Counted from the first letter of the stretch, positions 33,265-44,678 are shown. The stretch is DNA of 64,000 bases from Gamarada debralockiae (GCA_002803225.1 NXFV01000681.1:1-64000); one strand, 5' to 3'. Made by a program: numbers and translations. The notes: generated from the sequence alone by a model not told the origin.

Positions 33265-33415
33265 TCGGAGAAGCTCAATATGAGCAATATCAGAGGTCGG
33301 TCATGCATGTCGAATCGAATTGAATAAAGTGGCTTGTTGGCAAGACCGAAGCAGACTGAGTCGATACTTCATCCTAAATAGAAAATATGTCGATAAGAAG
33401 CTCAGTACGGAGAGT
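33265..33415 (-). pseudogene. F-box relic E
   Basis: The frame reads TLRTELLIDIFSI, TAG, DEVSTQSACFGLANKPLYSI. This is an F-box with a nonsense codon where the conserved Leu of the LD pair would be. Confidence 0.5.
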
Positions 33416-33603
33416 GGCGAGTGTGGTTGGGGTTGGGTGGTGGCCATCTGTGAGTAGCATTAGCTATCAAATGACCTGGACCAGGATTCGTCAACTGGGA
33501 ATTACCTTTCTCAATTTCGTTGCTAGCCTCGGCAACTAGAGTTTAAATCGTACTTTGTGTTTTGAGATTGTCCCGGCCTGAAACCAATTCTGGCTTTGTT
33601 GAT

Positions 33604-33970
33604 TTAAAGATCGTTGAAGGCTAGGTTGCAGTTGGTTGGAGAATTTTGCCATTTTATGCACAGTTCTCGATGGCGTGTGGGATTCACAGTAGGAAGAAAC
33701 TGCTTTGAATAGGCCCAATGCACCGTTCCCATAATCCATGCTCGCTCATGATTCCCATGCAGACACGCTGTCATCACCAAATAACCTGTATTGTACACCG
33801 TTTGAACCCTTGTGCCAGAAGCTTGCCAGAAAAAGCTGAAACGGCAGGAACTATGACTTGGCTTTCGTCAGTCAAGAAGCTGATAGCCTCTAATGGGCGG
33901 GTTGTCGTTGACTGTGCCGTGGAGGAGCGTTGCTATTGTCATACAATGAAAGAAATCTCATTTGCCGGGT
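33604..33970 (-). pseudogene. post-F-box fragment F, duplicate of the next copy
   Basis: The reading SFLTDESQVIVPAVSAFSGK aligns with VLKNNSQVMVPACSAASGKF at 34166-34375, and the surrounding DNA is similar over about 60 bases. Downstream it reads YNTGYLVMTACLHGNHERAW and GTVHWAYSKQFLP in a shifted frame. The F-box itself is not recognisable in this copy. Confidence 0.4.
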
Positions 33971-34165
33971 TTAGTAGTTCGTAATCGCTCAATTGACTTG
34001 AGTCAACCCCAATGTATGCCCGAAACCCAATGCGCCATTTCATGAATCATGACCCAAAACCACCCCTTCTAGCTTCACCTACTCCTCATATGCCACTCCT
34101 CTTGCTCAATCGCTGTTTCCACCCACGCCTTCGTTCTGAATAACCCATATTGTCTACCATTCGAG

Positions 34166-34375
34166 TCATTTTGGTAGGAACTTGCCAGAGGCAGCGGAGC
34201 ATGCAGGAACCATAACTTGGCTGTTGTTTTTGAGGACATTGTTCGAAGAGAGTCGCAATTGGTGCAGCTCCTTGCAGGTCATGCTGAAAGCAATCAAGGT
34301 GTTGGGATCAAGGGTTATCGTAATTTCAATCAAGAGTTCGTTGGGGAGGGCGAGGAGATTGTATCCTGTATACAA
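34166..34375 (-). pseudogene. F-box relic G
   Basis: It reads YNLLALPNELLIEITITLDP, NTLIAFSMTCKELHQLRLSS, a clear F-box, then about 25 residues to a stop. Downstream, in other frames, WVETAIEQEEWHMRS and MIHEMAHWVSGIHWG look like further family sequence. A truncated copy. Confidence 0.55.
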
Positions 34376-35584
34376 GGTCAGATTGTTTACGTCTCAAAGT
34401 TTTGTTGTTATCAAAAATACTTACTTGCGTTGATAGTTTAACTCCTTTGAAGTCTCAGGTATCATCGTAGTCTCCATTGTCTCGTCTGGTGTTGGTGGTA
34501 GAGGTAGGGGGAGATGGGAAGTGTTTCCCTTGGTAGCTGTTTCTTTCCGCGGCTCTAGAGTGAAGCTCAAGAAGATGAAGTCTATGTAGTTAGGAATTCT
34601 TCTGCTCGCTACCTGCAGCGTTGCTGAGAATTAGGAAAGTGAATTGCCCGTTCAGGGGGGCAGAGGTTGCTAAGCGAGAATTGGCGAAGTAGGACAAAAC
34701 CAACGACATGGGCGGATACCCAGATCACCAGTCAAAACTGCCCTCAAACGATACTATTAAATATACGATTGAAGCAAGTTATGGAATGATTAAAGTTAGG
34801 AGTCTGGGCAAGTCATATCTGCGTTTGCCTCAATTACTCAAACACAAGAGGTGATTCACATTATGAGATGTCCTGAAAGTCATTCAAAGCCCTCTGGACC
34901 GCCCAGCGACTGAGAATCGAAGAATAATCAAGTAATTACGGCTCTTGCATTCAGTCAATAGCTTTGGTTGTGACCGTTTTGGATTGCTGGAGGGGGTGGA
35001 GGATCAAGTCAATGTGGACAGTACAACGCCTGATTCCTTGTATTACGGAAGTATTATGCACAATCTGTAGCCATGTTCAAGCAGGATATATGTACTTGCA
35101 AAATGCAAACTTGTGGACCTTAGACACTTTGGAAGAAGCCACTGTACCTAGTGAGGGTTAGACATTGGCCCAACACACAAACACAAGGCGGCGACGAAAC
35201 AGCCACTTAACGGATAGGAACAAGTTACTCACCCTCTCTATTATCATCCCGCTTAGTAGAATGCCCTTATTTTGCAATAATTTCTATTTGAGATCCCCAG
35301 AATGTCAACCTTCTGTCTCGGTTGAAATTTGAGGAAAGGAGTCCTCCGGCACGTGAGGACAAGGCTGATGCCCGCCTTCCCTCGGTACAATTTTCGGCAA
35401 GGCTGAGCGACGGCTAACAAGAACCCCCGCATTGCGCTGATGTAAGCTCTTGAATCTATCAAGCTGACTCTCCTACTCGCACCATCTAGCTATATACGGA
35501 CTTTGGTAGACCAAATATCTTCTCCGTGGATTCCTCTGAACTGCTTGGAGCAAACTTACCATCTCAATTCATTAATTGTTCACA
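34376..35584. other. intergenic, no gene seen
   Basis: About 1.2 kb without a coding frame I can support. It includes the upstream region of the acyl-CoA dehydrogenase gene. Confidence 0.4.
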
Positions 35585-37131
35585 ATGTCCAAATCAGTCC
35601 CAATCCCTTTCTCGGAGCCGCCCTGGCTCATGGGCCTCCCATCAGCATACTACCACGAATCGCACAGGAAATGGCAGAAGACTTGTCGAGCGCTCGTTGA
35701 TAAGCTTTTAATGCCACAAGGTGGAGAATGGGAGAGAGCTGGAGATGTTCCAGGTACAATCTAACGCCCTCCCAATTGCAGACTTCAATTCCACGAGCTC
35801 CTGCCTGACAATCAACAGAGGGCCTCTATCAACAATTCGTCGAAGCAAACTTCCTCATCCCCAACCTCTCCTCACCCCTTCCAGTTCAATGGCTGCACAA
35901 AATCGGTATCAAAGAACTTCCTGGTGGCTTGAAGGTAGAGGACTTCGATTACCTGCACACCCTGATCTACACGGACGAGATGGCAAGAGTTGGTAGCGTT
36001 GGACCTACCGGGGCGGTTACTACCGGAATCGCTTTTGGAGTTCCGCCGATATTGAAGTTTGGAAGTTATGAGTTACAGGAGAGGTTCATTCCTGACTTGT
36101 TGCTGGGCAAGAAGAGAATCTGTATTGCGATTACGGAGCCTGGTGCAGGCAGTGATGTATCGAACATCAGTACCACGGCGACTAGGAGTGAGGACGGCAA
36201 ATACTTCATTGTTAACGGGACAAAAAAATGGTGAAAATCAGATGCTTTTTCTGTTATCTGGTCCAACGCTGACTTTTTGATAGGATCACAAATGGATTGT
36301 GGTCACACTACGCATCAATGGCAGTTCGAACAGGTGGTCCAGGGCCGGCCGGACTCTCCATGCTCGTAGTGCCACTGCTCAACACCCCGGGCGTCTCAAT
36401 GCGGCGCATTAGAGTCGGTGGACAAAGTGCTGCTGGCACAACATTCATCGAGTTAGACGATGTGAAAGTTCCCGTCGAAAACTTGATCGGCCAGGAAGGA
36501 ATGGGCATGAAATACGGTATCCCCCTTGTCCTTTCCCGTCCATCTTCCACCTCCTCAAAGCCCACTTCCAAACTACTCACTAACACCCCTCCCCCTTCCA
36601 GTAATGCAAAACTTCAACCATGAACGCCTAACAATCTCCATCTCTGTCAACCGCGTCTCCCGCGTCGCCCTCTCCTCCGCATTCGAGTACTGCCTCAAGC
36701 GCGAAGCCTTCGGCAAGACCCTAATGGAACAGCCCGTCGTACGACACCGACTCGCAAAATGCGGTGCCGATTTAGAAGCACATTGGGCTTGGATAGAGCA
36801 ATTCACTTACTGCCTCACAAAGCTCAGTGAAGAGGAGGCGAACAGGGAGTTAGGGGGTCTGACGGCTTTGGCTAAAGCACAGGCGGGGAGAGTGATTGAG
36901 GTTTGCGCGTCCACGGCGGTGTTATTGTTTGGAGGGAATGGGTATACGAAGAGTGGGCAGGGGGAGATTGCTGAACGGATCTATCGCGAGGTACCGGGTG
37001 CGAGAATACCGGGTGGTAGCGAGGATGTGATGCTCGATCTTGCGATTCGACAACTTGTTAAGAATTTCCAGCGGAAGACGAGAGAGCTGGAGACGGAGAT
37101 GGAGGGGCCGGTTGGGTCGTCGAAACTCTAA
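35585..37131 (+). CDS. acyl-CoA dehydrogenase family protein with C-terminal SKL, 447 aa
   Basis: Four exons (35585-35753, 35819-36230, 36284-36516, 36602-37131) join cleanly to 448 codons. The enzyme is FAD-dependent and introduces a 2,3-double bond in acyl-CoA. The three-part fold is visible: an N-terminal helical part with GLYQQFVEANFLIPNL and EMARVGSVGPTGAVTTGIAF; the middle strands with ICIAITEPGAGSDVSNISTT, GTKKWITNGLWS and ELDDVKVPVENLIGQEGMGM; and the C-terminal helices with NHERLTISISVNRVSRVAL, CLKREAFGKTLMEQPVVRHR, LLFGGNGYTKSGQGEIAERI and YREVPGARIPGGSEDVMLD. The last residues GPVGSSKL form a PTS1 signal, so the protein is probably a peroxisomal rather than mitochondrial family member. 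The exact acyl substrate is unknown. Confidence 0.88.
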
Positions 37132-37233
37132 TCTCCCTCCTTTCCTCCTTTCCCCTACTCACCCAACCTCGTAGATAATATCATGTCATAGATAGACTCA
37201 ATTTCCGTGTAAGTATACACCCACCCTCCAAAC

Positions 37234-37690
37234 CTATTTCGGAAACATATCACAACCTCTCTTCTCCACCGCCCTCCTCCACGTCTCTGTCCCTCACAAT
37301 CCTTTAAGCACTTCACAGCAGGCCATTCCTGCACTCTCTTCCCGCCCCATAAATCCCTCGCAAAAATAAATTGGATGGAGAACATATTCATGGTATCCGC
37401 AGCCGTGACTTTATCGACCACCGGAAACCTGCCTTCGCTCCCCCTCCATTCTCTTTCTAGCCAGTCCGAATCCTTGCCGACATTAATAGCCAGACCCTTT
37501 TCGAGTTCTTTCAAACATCAAAGCGCCATAAATCTGGGGAAGGGATTGGGAATTGATTTTCCTCACAAACTGATCCTGTGCAATGTTAAATGGGATACAG
37601 CATATCAATCCTTCATTCAGTTTCAGCAGATCCAGCAGAGTCCCCTGGACCAAAACAACTCCGAATCGCTCACTCAGATTCAACAATCGA
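37234..37690 (-). pseudogene. glutathione S-transferase relic
   Basis: The C-terminal helical domain of a fungal GST is readable in pieces. These are GTLLDLLKLNEGLICCIPF, SLPQIYGALMF, then one frame off KELEKGLAINVGKDSDWLER, FPVVDKVTAADTMNMFSIQF, EWPAVKCLKDCEG, and one frame off again TETWRRAVEKRGCDMFPK before TAG. The N-terminal thioredoxin-like half, including the glutathione site, is not found. At least two frameshifts and the missing half mark it as dead. Confidence 0.6.
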
Positions 37691-37798
37691 ACTAGAGAAT
37701 ATTACGGACCATGGATCAAGACTCAAAATCACCCGCTCAGATTCAACAAACGATCTTGAGGATATTGCGGACAGGCACTGACTATCCAAATCAGATAT
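37673..37798. repeat. two tandem 63-bp units
   Basis: CTCAGATTCAACA starts at 37673 and again at 37736, with similar sequence after each (GAATATTACGGAC and GATATTGCGGAC). The 63-bp period is a multiple of three, and a short plus-strand frame repeats SDST-(I/N)-(E/D)-LE across it. It overlaps the end of the GST relic. Confidence 0.6.
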
Positions 37799-37907
37799 TT
37801 TGAACGCTCAAAAGAACGGGACGATTGATATTCACTTGCAATAATGCGGTATCCATTCTGTCGGACCCTTGAGAGAAATTACTTCATTTGTATATACGAG
37901 CCCCATA

Positions 37908-39747
37908 TTATCCGTTCTGACACAGCTTCGTAACTCTCCATGCAGCTAACCCTCTCCTCCCAATTACCCGCTTCAAAGTGGGCCAGAAGCCATCATCGCC
38001 AAAATCAAGATCATCCAGATTCAAGTGCCGTTTATACCTCCAGACCTCCTGAAAATGCACTCCTGGCTCTAGATTCGCAGTGTAGTTGTCCAAAGCTGTC
38101 GCTGATAGCGGGGCTATCAGATATGTCCCTTCCTTCTCTTCCAAATATGCCGTCTCGTTCGTGCTGGAAGATTGGCAGGTAGCTTTTGCCATGAGTTCTC
38201 GTAACATGAGAGGGCCTTGCATGCCCATTATGTCATGGGTGGTGAGAACCTCGTTCTTCCCGTTCAGAAGCCAGACGGGAGGACTGTAAGTCTTCCACCA
38301 GATTGCCGTCGTGGCATCTGGTTGCTTACTCAAAAATACTTGAGTGGATATAACGCCTCCCTGGTGGTACACGCCCATCAAAAGGCCAAAAAAGACATTG
38401 AATGCGATCCATACCCCAACCCAAACCCTTAAATGTGTCCGATTTTTCGGTAGTTGTACAGAAGATAGTATGAGAGGTATTGTAGGAAGAAGAAATCGCG
38501 CTTCTTGGTGCTGGAAAACGGAAAGAACGAAGACGCCTGATATCGCGGAATACAGGCGGAGGGAGAAATGTGGTTGTATGAAGAGCAAAAGTGCTGCCGG
38601 GCCGAGCAGTTGTGGGAGATTGAAGAGTATGTGTTGGTAGTAGGGGTGCAAGCCATGGGTTGCAAGATTGCTTGGTTGAATGTTGTAATTTAGGTTGTTT
38701 AGGGGTGTGATCGTCGGATGTGAGAAGAGGTATGACCAGGTGACTGAGTGATCTGTGTAGAATTTGGTATCCAAATAGATCGCAATGAAGGTGGTAAGGA
38801 GAGCAGCGAGGATCATCGAAATGAGTGAAAAAGGTCTGTTGGTACTCATTAGTTGCATTCTGCCCTGCGCAGAAAGGAGGACGTTACTTCTTGATGAAAT
38901 GGGGTATCAGGCGAAGGCCAGGAATGAGAAGAAAAGCCGGAAATGTGATGCGGTTGAATATCCCAAAGACTACCACGAAGGAGAGAATCGCACACGCAAA
39001 GACAGAAGAGCGCTGCTGGATGTTTGTTAGAATCGATTCTGCTTGATTCGGGAAGAGCTTCTACCTTATCTTCCACAATCCGCTGGATCAAGACCAGACT
39101 CCAAGCCACAGCCAAGGTCTCTATCGAATTCGAGAAAGTATGTGTCTGGTATGTCCATGTCACATATGAAGATGCGACGAGCATAACAGCAATCCTTCGA
39201 TGGCGAGGAGATTGAACCAGTTCATGAAGCGCCCAATCCTCAAGCACAAAGCTCACGGCAAACATCAACACTCGCAGAGTCCAGAATACAGCTATCGGGG
39301 GTATATCTCCATCATGTCCATTCCCGATCCATAACCATTTGAGGAGGAGCATCGGCAGACCGTAAACAGGCCATAATGGGAAGACGCTTCGTACGGGATG
39401 GGCAGACGTGAATTCCCATGTTAACTTGACAGGATAGCTGAAGATTTGGCCTGCAGAGATGGAGAATGTTAGCAGATGGTTATAAGTGCTCCCTGAAAAT
39501 CTGCGAATGATCGATGGGAGATCTGGAGTCTTGCGATGTACGTGGCTCCTTGGAGGATGCGCAAACGTGTTCTTCGCGCATTTCCAATACTCTTCCAGAC
39601 CTCCAACAGAATAGCACAAGCACGACTGAAGCACTTACCAGCGATGACCTCTGGTCCTTGGAAATTCTCATCTGGATGGAGATAGCTCGGAGATAGAGCA
39701 AAGTAAAGACGGACAAGAACGAGGAACAAGTATGCGCGCCTCCACAT
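37908..39747 (-). CDS. SMP3: GPI mannosyltransferase 4 (SMP3), 516 aa
   Basis: SMP3 is an ER-membrane GT22 enzyme that adds the fourth mannose to the GPI anchor precursor from dolichol-phosphate-mannose. Exons are 39639-39747, 39065-39450, 38888-39015 and 37908-38835, giving 517 codons. The first intron is 188 bp, long for this window. Exon 1 holds the GT22 signature [20 protein letters not shown], with the HPDE acidic motif. Following are [59 protein letters not shown] and [19 protein letters not shown], the HQEARFL motif typical of the family. Many hydrophobic segments fit a multi-pass ER protein. Intact. Confidence 0.9.
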
Positions 39748-40776
39748 TGTGCCTGATTATCGCATCCGAATCGAGCAACCAAAAGAGGGCATTCGCAGAC
39801 GCGACTTCGGAATTGTAGAGGGCATTGGTAAATACTGGAGCGTGGGAAATGATCGAAACGTTGGGAGCAGGAGTCCTGAGTAAGAAGTGTCGCGTCCAGC
39901 GTTGCTTTCCTTGACAGGGGTCCAGGAGATCGGCAAAGCGGGATTGCGAGGCTCGTACAGTAGGCTTTTAAGAGGAGATGACCAATCTGCGAAAGTAGTG
40001 GAAGAACTCCTGGGAGAATAGGAGAGGGGGAGGCCGAGAGAGCCGTGAAGGTTGCCACTGGAGTCGCGACAGTCCTTGAGGATCTGAAGGAGTTGTTGAC
40101 AGGATGTCTTTAAGGGGTCTAGGTTGGGTCAGGCGCCACATATGCAAGCTCTTAGAGCTCACATGAGGATGGAGATGGAGATGGAGATAGGGCTGTGCAT
40201 TTGGTTGGGCTCACTGTCTTCGATACGGGTATTTGTGCCTCGAGGATTTCAAACTCGCGATGTCTTATCTTTCTATGGAATTGGTGGTCAATTCTCCAAC
40301 ACTCTACCAAACATTCATTCTCGCAAGGCTGAAGGATCCACTCGACGCGCTTCCTGGGTATTTTCTGAAGTCACGTTTTTCCTCTTCGAGCTCGGCGTCG
40401 GTTCACCGTAGCTGACTTACCCCCGTTACGTCTTAATGAGTGTTGGCTACCAAACAGCAAAGGGATGTGACTCAAAGAACTAACCCCATAATGAACTGAA
40501 CTGGACCCCACTCAAAGAATAGCACCATAATTTCCTGGTTCTGCCTGATTTTGATTCTATTCTAAACTGTTATTGTAGCTGCTTGCGCCACTAGGATCTC
40601 CATTCACCGGCCTCGCTAACGACTAGGCAGGAGCGCTAGTGCCAGTCCGCAATCCCAATCATTTTAGTTAAAGGCGCGACTTTCTTGCTCGACATCTCCC
40701 CTCTTTCCAAACCACAAACCACAACCTTTCTTCGACACAGCGCGAACACCTAACCTCCAAACCTCGATCATACAAG
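39748..40776. promoter_or_regulatory. shared upstream region of divergent SMP3 and SKP1 genes
   Basis: 1.03 kb between the two start codons. It includes a short GGAGAT repeat near 40167-40190. Open frames here show no family resemblance. Confidence 0.4.
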
Positions 40777-41459
40777 ATGTCTGCACCGGCAACCCAGATC
40801 ATTCTCCTCAGCAATGATGGAGTTCAGGTCACAGTTGGTACGTTCGCCTCACTCCTCCCATCGCTGTGCCGCACAAAGGAATTCAAAGCTGACCTGTTTT
40901 CTTCTAGACCGCCTCGTTGCCGAGCGCTCCATGCTGATTAAGAATATGTTGGAGGATCTCGGAGACTCTGCTCTCGAGACTCCTGTCCCCATCCCAAATG
41001 TAAGCTCACCACTGCGTCAATTTCTCACCTTTCAGACATTTTACTGACATTCACTTAGGTCAATGAGTCCGTCCTGAAGAAGGTCATTGAGTGGTGCGAG
41101 CATCACAAGAATGATCCCCCTACCACCGTCGACGACGACTCCGATTCTCGCAAAAAGACCACCGATATCGAGGAGTGGGACCAAAAGTTCATGCAGGTCG
41201 ACCAGGAGATGTTGTTCGAGATCATCCTCGTAAGTTTCCCTTGTTTCTCGCGATCTGAAAGCAAAGCTAACATCTTGCGCAGGCCTCTAACTACCTCGAC
41301 ATCAAGCCCCTGCTTGACGTTGGATGCAAGACCGTCGCGAACATGATCAAGGGCAAGTCTCCCGAGGAGATTCGAAAGACCTTCAATATCACAAACGACT
41401 TCACCCCCGAGGAAGAGGAGCAGATCAGACGGGAGAACGAGTGGGCTGAGGATCGCTAA
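40777..41459 (+). CDS. SKP1: SKP1, SCF ubiquitin ligase adaptor, 166 aa
   Basis: SKP1 bridges cullin and F-box proteins and also serves at the kinetochore. Exons are 40777-40837, 40908-40999, 41059-41229 and 41283-41459, giving 167 codons. The order is [20 protein letters not shown] (BTB/POZ-like fold), [30 protein letters not shown], an acidic insert, [58 protein letters not shown] and the end [17 protein letters not shown]. The C-terminus is the F-box-binding surface. All are near-invariant in fungi, and the gene is intact. Confidence 0.96.
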
Positions 41460-42291
41460 ACGCTTCCGAAGTTCATTTTCCATATGGGGATCTGGCAACA
41501 ATGATTGACACAGGGCTACTTCGGCTTGGGTCTTTGCTGGCTCTGATACCTTTCTGATTTGCATATTACGGTGTTCTCTTTCCTGGCTGTGGGCTTTTTG
41601 ACCTCGAGTCATTGGCGGGGCTCTTTACACAGCGTATGGGTTTTTACATTTCGTTTTCAATACGCCAGACATGGTTGGCGTCCAGGATTGCTTTACTGTT
41701 TTCTGCTGTTTGCTTCTGCTGCGAGTCTCTCAGGATTCCTCACTGGCTTACCAAAGGGTAGATAGACGGTACAAAATGGAGATCATAAAATGAATCTACG
41801 TGCCTGAGCCTTGTGAACATCTTGATTTGACGCTTAGTAATCATTTCTACACTATGTTCAAAGAGTCCTATATCTCTCCCTATATCCTGGCCAACGTATT
41901 CCCTGGGCCTTGAAAGTCTCACATTGATGCCATTGATACCCCACAATATTCTAAATTTAGCCGTCGCTACAGGTGCCTTGACCCTGTCCCCGCACTTGAA
42001 GGCAAACGCAAGTCTCCATTTCCCATGTAAATCCAGAGAGCATTTTGAGGCCAGCCTGGAGGGAAAAATGTTTCTGTGGCTGAAAGTTCAGCCGCACGGG
42101 ATATTGTTACACAAGTGACATCTCATCACCTCAAGGCTGAAGCAAGTTTGGGATCTTCTCCATTTTCTGCTTTGGCTCCGCCCGAGGAAGTCCTTTTCCC
42201 GATATACAGAATAACTTTGGTTATCCTTTATATCACTGTTCGTGAAATCATTATGGAACGCGCGCCGAAGTCGCAGGAGGATACAGTAAAC
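41460..42291. other. intergenic, no gene seen
   Basis: The 3' flank of SKP1, followed by short coding-like scraps on the plus strand before the small inverted-repeat element. Nothing I can assign. Confidence 0.35.
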
Positions 42292-42427
42292 CCCTTCTAT
42301 AAGAATAGCCTCGGGATCGGCGATTTATAAGAATATTACGAGGTTATTCTTATATTTTTAGTGAGCCTCACCAAATATCATCCCTGCGGGACCGGGAATT
42401 TCATTCTTATAGAGGGGTTTTACTGTA
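42292..42427. mobile_element. 132-bp MITE with pogo/Fot-like ends
   Basis: The left end CAGTAAACCCCTTCTATAAG (from 42294) and the right end (to 42425, ATAGAGGGGTTTTACTG) are inverted repeats, flanked by TA on both sides. CAGTAAAACCCCTCTATAAG-like ends resemble pogo-type Tc1/mariner elements of fungi, as I recall the family. The interior is far too short to encode a transposase, so this would be mobilised in trans or is inert. Confidence 0.75.
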
Positions 42428-42613
42428 TTGGTGTCGAAGCATCTGCAAGATCAGCAGCCAATGCATTTGTTCCTGTTCCTGAGCCCTTACCACATGTCGC
42501 TTCTGCCGATGCTCCTCCACGGGATGTTGCTCTGGACTAGTAGACAGTTCCAAAAGAAGACTTTTGACTCCCTTCCCAGCTGGTGCTGAGCCTGTGGACC
42601 CAATCCAGGAAGT

Positions 42614-43580
42614 GCTCATGACTACCTACCGTCTTCATATCTCTGCAGATGATGGCCCGGAAGTATTATACGCCTCATTCCTCAAGCAAAACGACTTGTG
42701 ACGCAATGCTGTGGTGGCCATGAAGGGGTTCTGGGACTTCCGGAAACTCTAGGTTGTCAATACGATTTACCTCAGACGAAGATTCGTCGACTTATCTGAT
42801 CAAATTGTTGATGCTGAGCTCGTGACACTAGAGCACCTAAATAAGGCGCGCGAGGCGCTGTACCAATATTGACAGTCGAGCCAACGGCCCTTCAACCCCC
42901 TCATCCTTCTGGTCCTCTATCGAACGGCCGTGACAGTGGCCAGTTGATGCTCTCCGAGACATAGAATACACCTTCTCCAGAGATATTACTTGCGAGGACA
43001 ACGACAAGTGTCTCGCCTCCAAGATGCTTTTACCAGACCAAAAGCTCCAGAAGGGAGCAACGATGAGTTTACAGGGGCTCAGCGTTCCTTATCGTACATG
43101 AGTGAGCAGGATAAGGAAATGATGAAAGGCGTGGAAATCAGGGAAGCTCGTTACAAGAAAGCTCCTCGCTGCCTGCTCTTTGGGATCTTTGGAGCGGTTG
43201 CACTGATAGGTCCTATGTTGCTGGTGACCTTGCATTCTGGGAAGATCACTAGCCTCGTAACTACTTCTGTTGCTGTGACGCTTGCTGTGGGGGTTTTTGT
43301 TGGAATGGAAGTAGCCTCAGAGAGTGTGTCTCTCGGGTCGACTGCGTACGCTGCTGTGTTAATTATCTTCGTGGGAGCGAGTCTAGCGCCTGGGTCTCCT
43401 TGTACTTGCCCTTACATTCTCATGTGTCCTCCTGTCGCTCGTATCCTGAGGTATCTTACTTTGAGGACCACTCCTCGAGCTTACCACGTCTCCGCACTTC
43501 TCACACATGCAGCACAACGCGATTGGAGAGAAGCAACAATTCATTCATTGCTCATGGCACTAAACCCATCGCAACCGTAG
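42614..43580 (+). pseudogene. DUF6594-like membrane protein relic
   Basis: One frame from about 42700 reads AVVAMKGFWDFRKL, TAG (42750), VVNTIYLRRRFVDLSDQIVD, HLNKAREALYQY, TGA, then further, TGA, and HLLQRYYLRGQRQVSRLQDA, FTRPKAPEGSNDEF. The end has two or three hydrophobic segments (LLFGIFGAVALIGPMLLVTL, VTTSVAVTLAVGVFVGMEVA, YAAVLIIFVGASL). That C-terminal membrane pattern resembles fungal DUF6594 proteins. Three in-frame stops with the frame otherwise preserved indicate a nonsense-riddled pseudogene. The 5' limit is a guess. Confidence 0.5.
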
Positions 43581-43811
43581 TGTCGATACGCCTTCAATGA
43601 AAGAACCATCCATATCTGCCATATGCTCCCTTGCCAACCAAGCATGCAAGCATCCATACCAACAACCAGCCCTGCAAATCCGCCCCAAATGCCCAGATCC
43701 ATCACAATAAGCTTTTGTCCATCCCAGCCATGTACGTTTGTTCGAGGAGTGCCGAGAAGAGATGAGATGATGAAACGGTGGTTTGAGGTTGGGAATCGAG
43801 AGGCGAGTTGT

Positions 43812-44221
43812 TTAGATACCGATGCGGGTCTTGCGCCAATGTCTTCTCTTTGCGTTGTATCTATTCGGGAAGGTTAATTAGTTGCTGCTTCCAAAGTGTG
43901 CCTCGAGTTGGCTAGATAGGGATATCGGGGAGAGGGAGGGGGTGGGTTCGTACCGGATGGTGTTACCAGTTCTCAATCGGATCCATTGAGGAATAGGTCT
44001 GTTTTGCTTCTGAGCTTTCGCAAGCTTTTGCTTCGTGCGGAAGGACTTGTGGCTCTGCGTTCGAAGATTCTCGTCAGCCTCTGTCCTTGCTAAAAATTCA
44101 CCTCAAATCTCATCATCTTCAACTCTTCCCCTCTCCATATTCCCCTTTCTTGCAAGCCGCAAATCGCATATCCCACTCAATCTGAGCCTCCGCAATCGAA
44201 AGGAATAATACATACCGGCAT
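43812..44221 (-). CDS. RPL39: 60S ribosomal protein eL39, 51 aa
   Basis: The gene is easy to miss because it is split into three small exons. Exon 1 (44216-44221) is only ATGCCG, exon 2 is 43954-44054 and exon 3 is 43812-43860, with introns of 161 and 93 bp. The spliced product starts [20 protein letters not shown], continues [20 protein letters not shown] and ends [11 protein letters not shown]: the full and exact length of eL39, a very basic protein lining the ribosomal exit tunnel. It is transcribed divergently from ARL1. Confidence 0.95.
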
Positions 44222-44678
44222 CGTGACGGTTGTCGTGGTGTCGAGGTTCTTTGGCGTTGACGTTCTTGATTTCTCCTATCGGTCTTGACTTTCGATTTTC
44301 CTTAGCTCGAAAATCTGATTGTGCGAGCCCTAGTTGCCTTGATGCCTGACCTCTCCTCCACTGAAGACTTTAAGCGATTGGTTAAACTCAAAATTGCCTT
44401 CTGACCAAGGCAAGAAGCCCAAAGCGGAATTAGCGGCAAAGCTCGGCCGAAATTTGATGAGGCTGGCGAACGAGCCAGCAGGTAGATTGGAAATACGTCT
44501 AAAGGAGTCCAGGCGTTTCATTTCCAAGACTTACTCTCAAGAACGGCCATTTCGACGAACCCAACGCGGAAATCCTGTAGGCGAAGTGCAGCATAGGAAG
44601 ATATTCTTGAGAAGAGAGAGGATCTTGGAAAGGGAGAGGCTACAAAGCGGTCTGGTGGTGGAAGGAAAGGACAGCAAG
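44222..44678. promoter_or_regulatory. shared upstream region of divergent RPL39 and ARL1 genes
   Basis: 457 bp between the two start codons. No separate gene seen. Confidence 0.45.

Noticed and set aside
37590..37781. Short plus-strand frame with a repeated SDST-LE motif
   Set aside because: It overlaps the antisense GST relic and has no start context or homology; the repeat is kept as a DNA repeat only.
40167..40190. GGAGAT repeats as a regulatory array
   Set aside because: Just a short simple repeat in the SMP3/SKP1 intergenic region, with no evidence of function.
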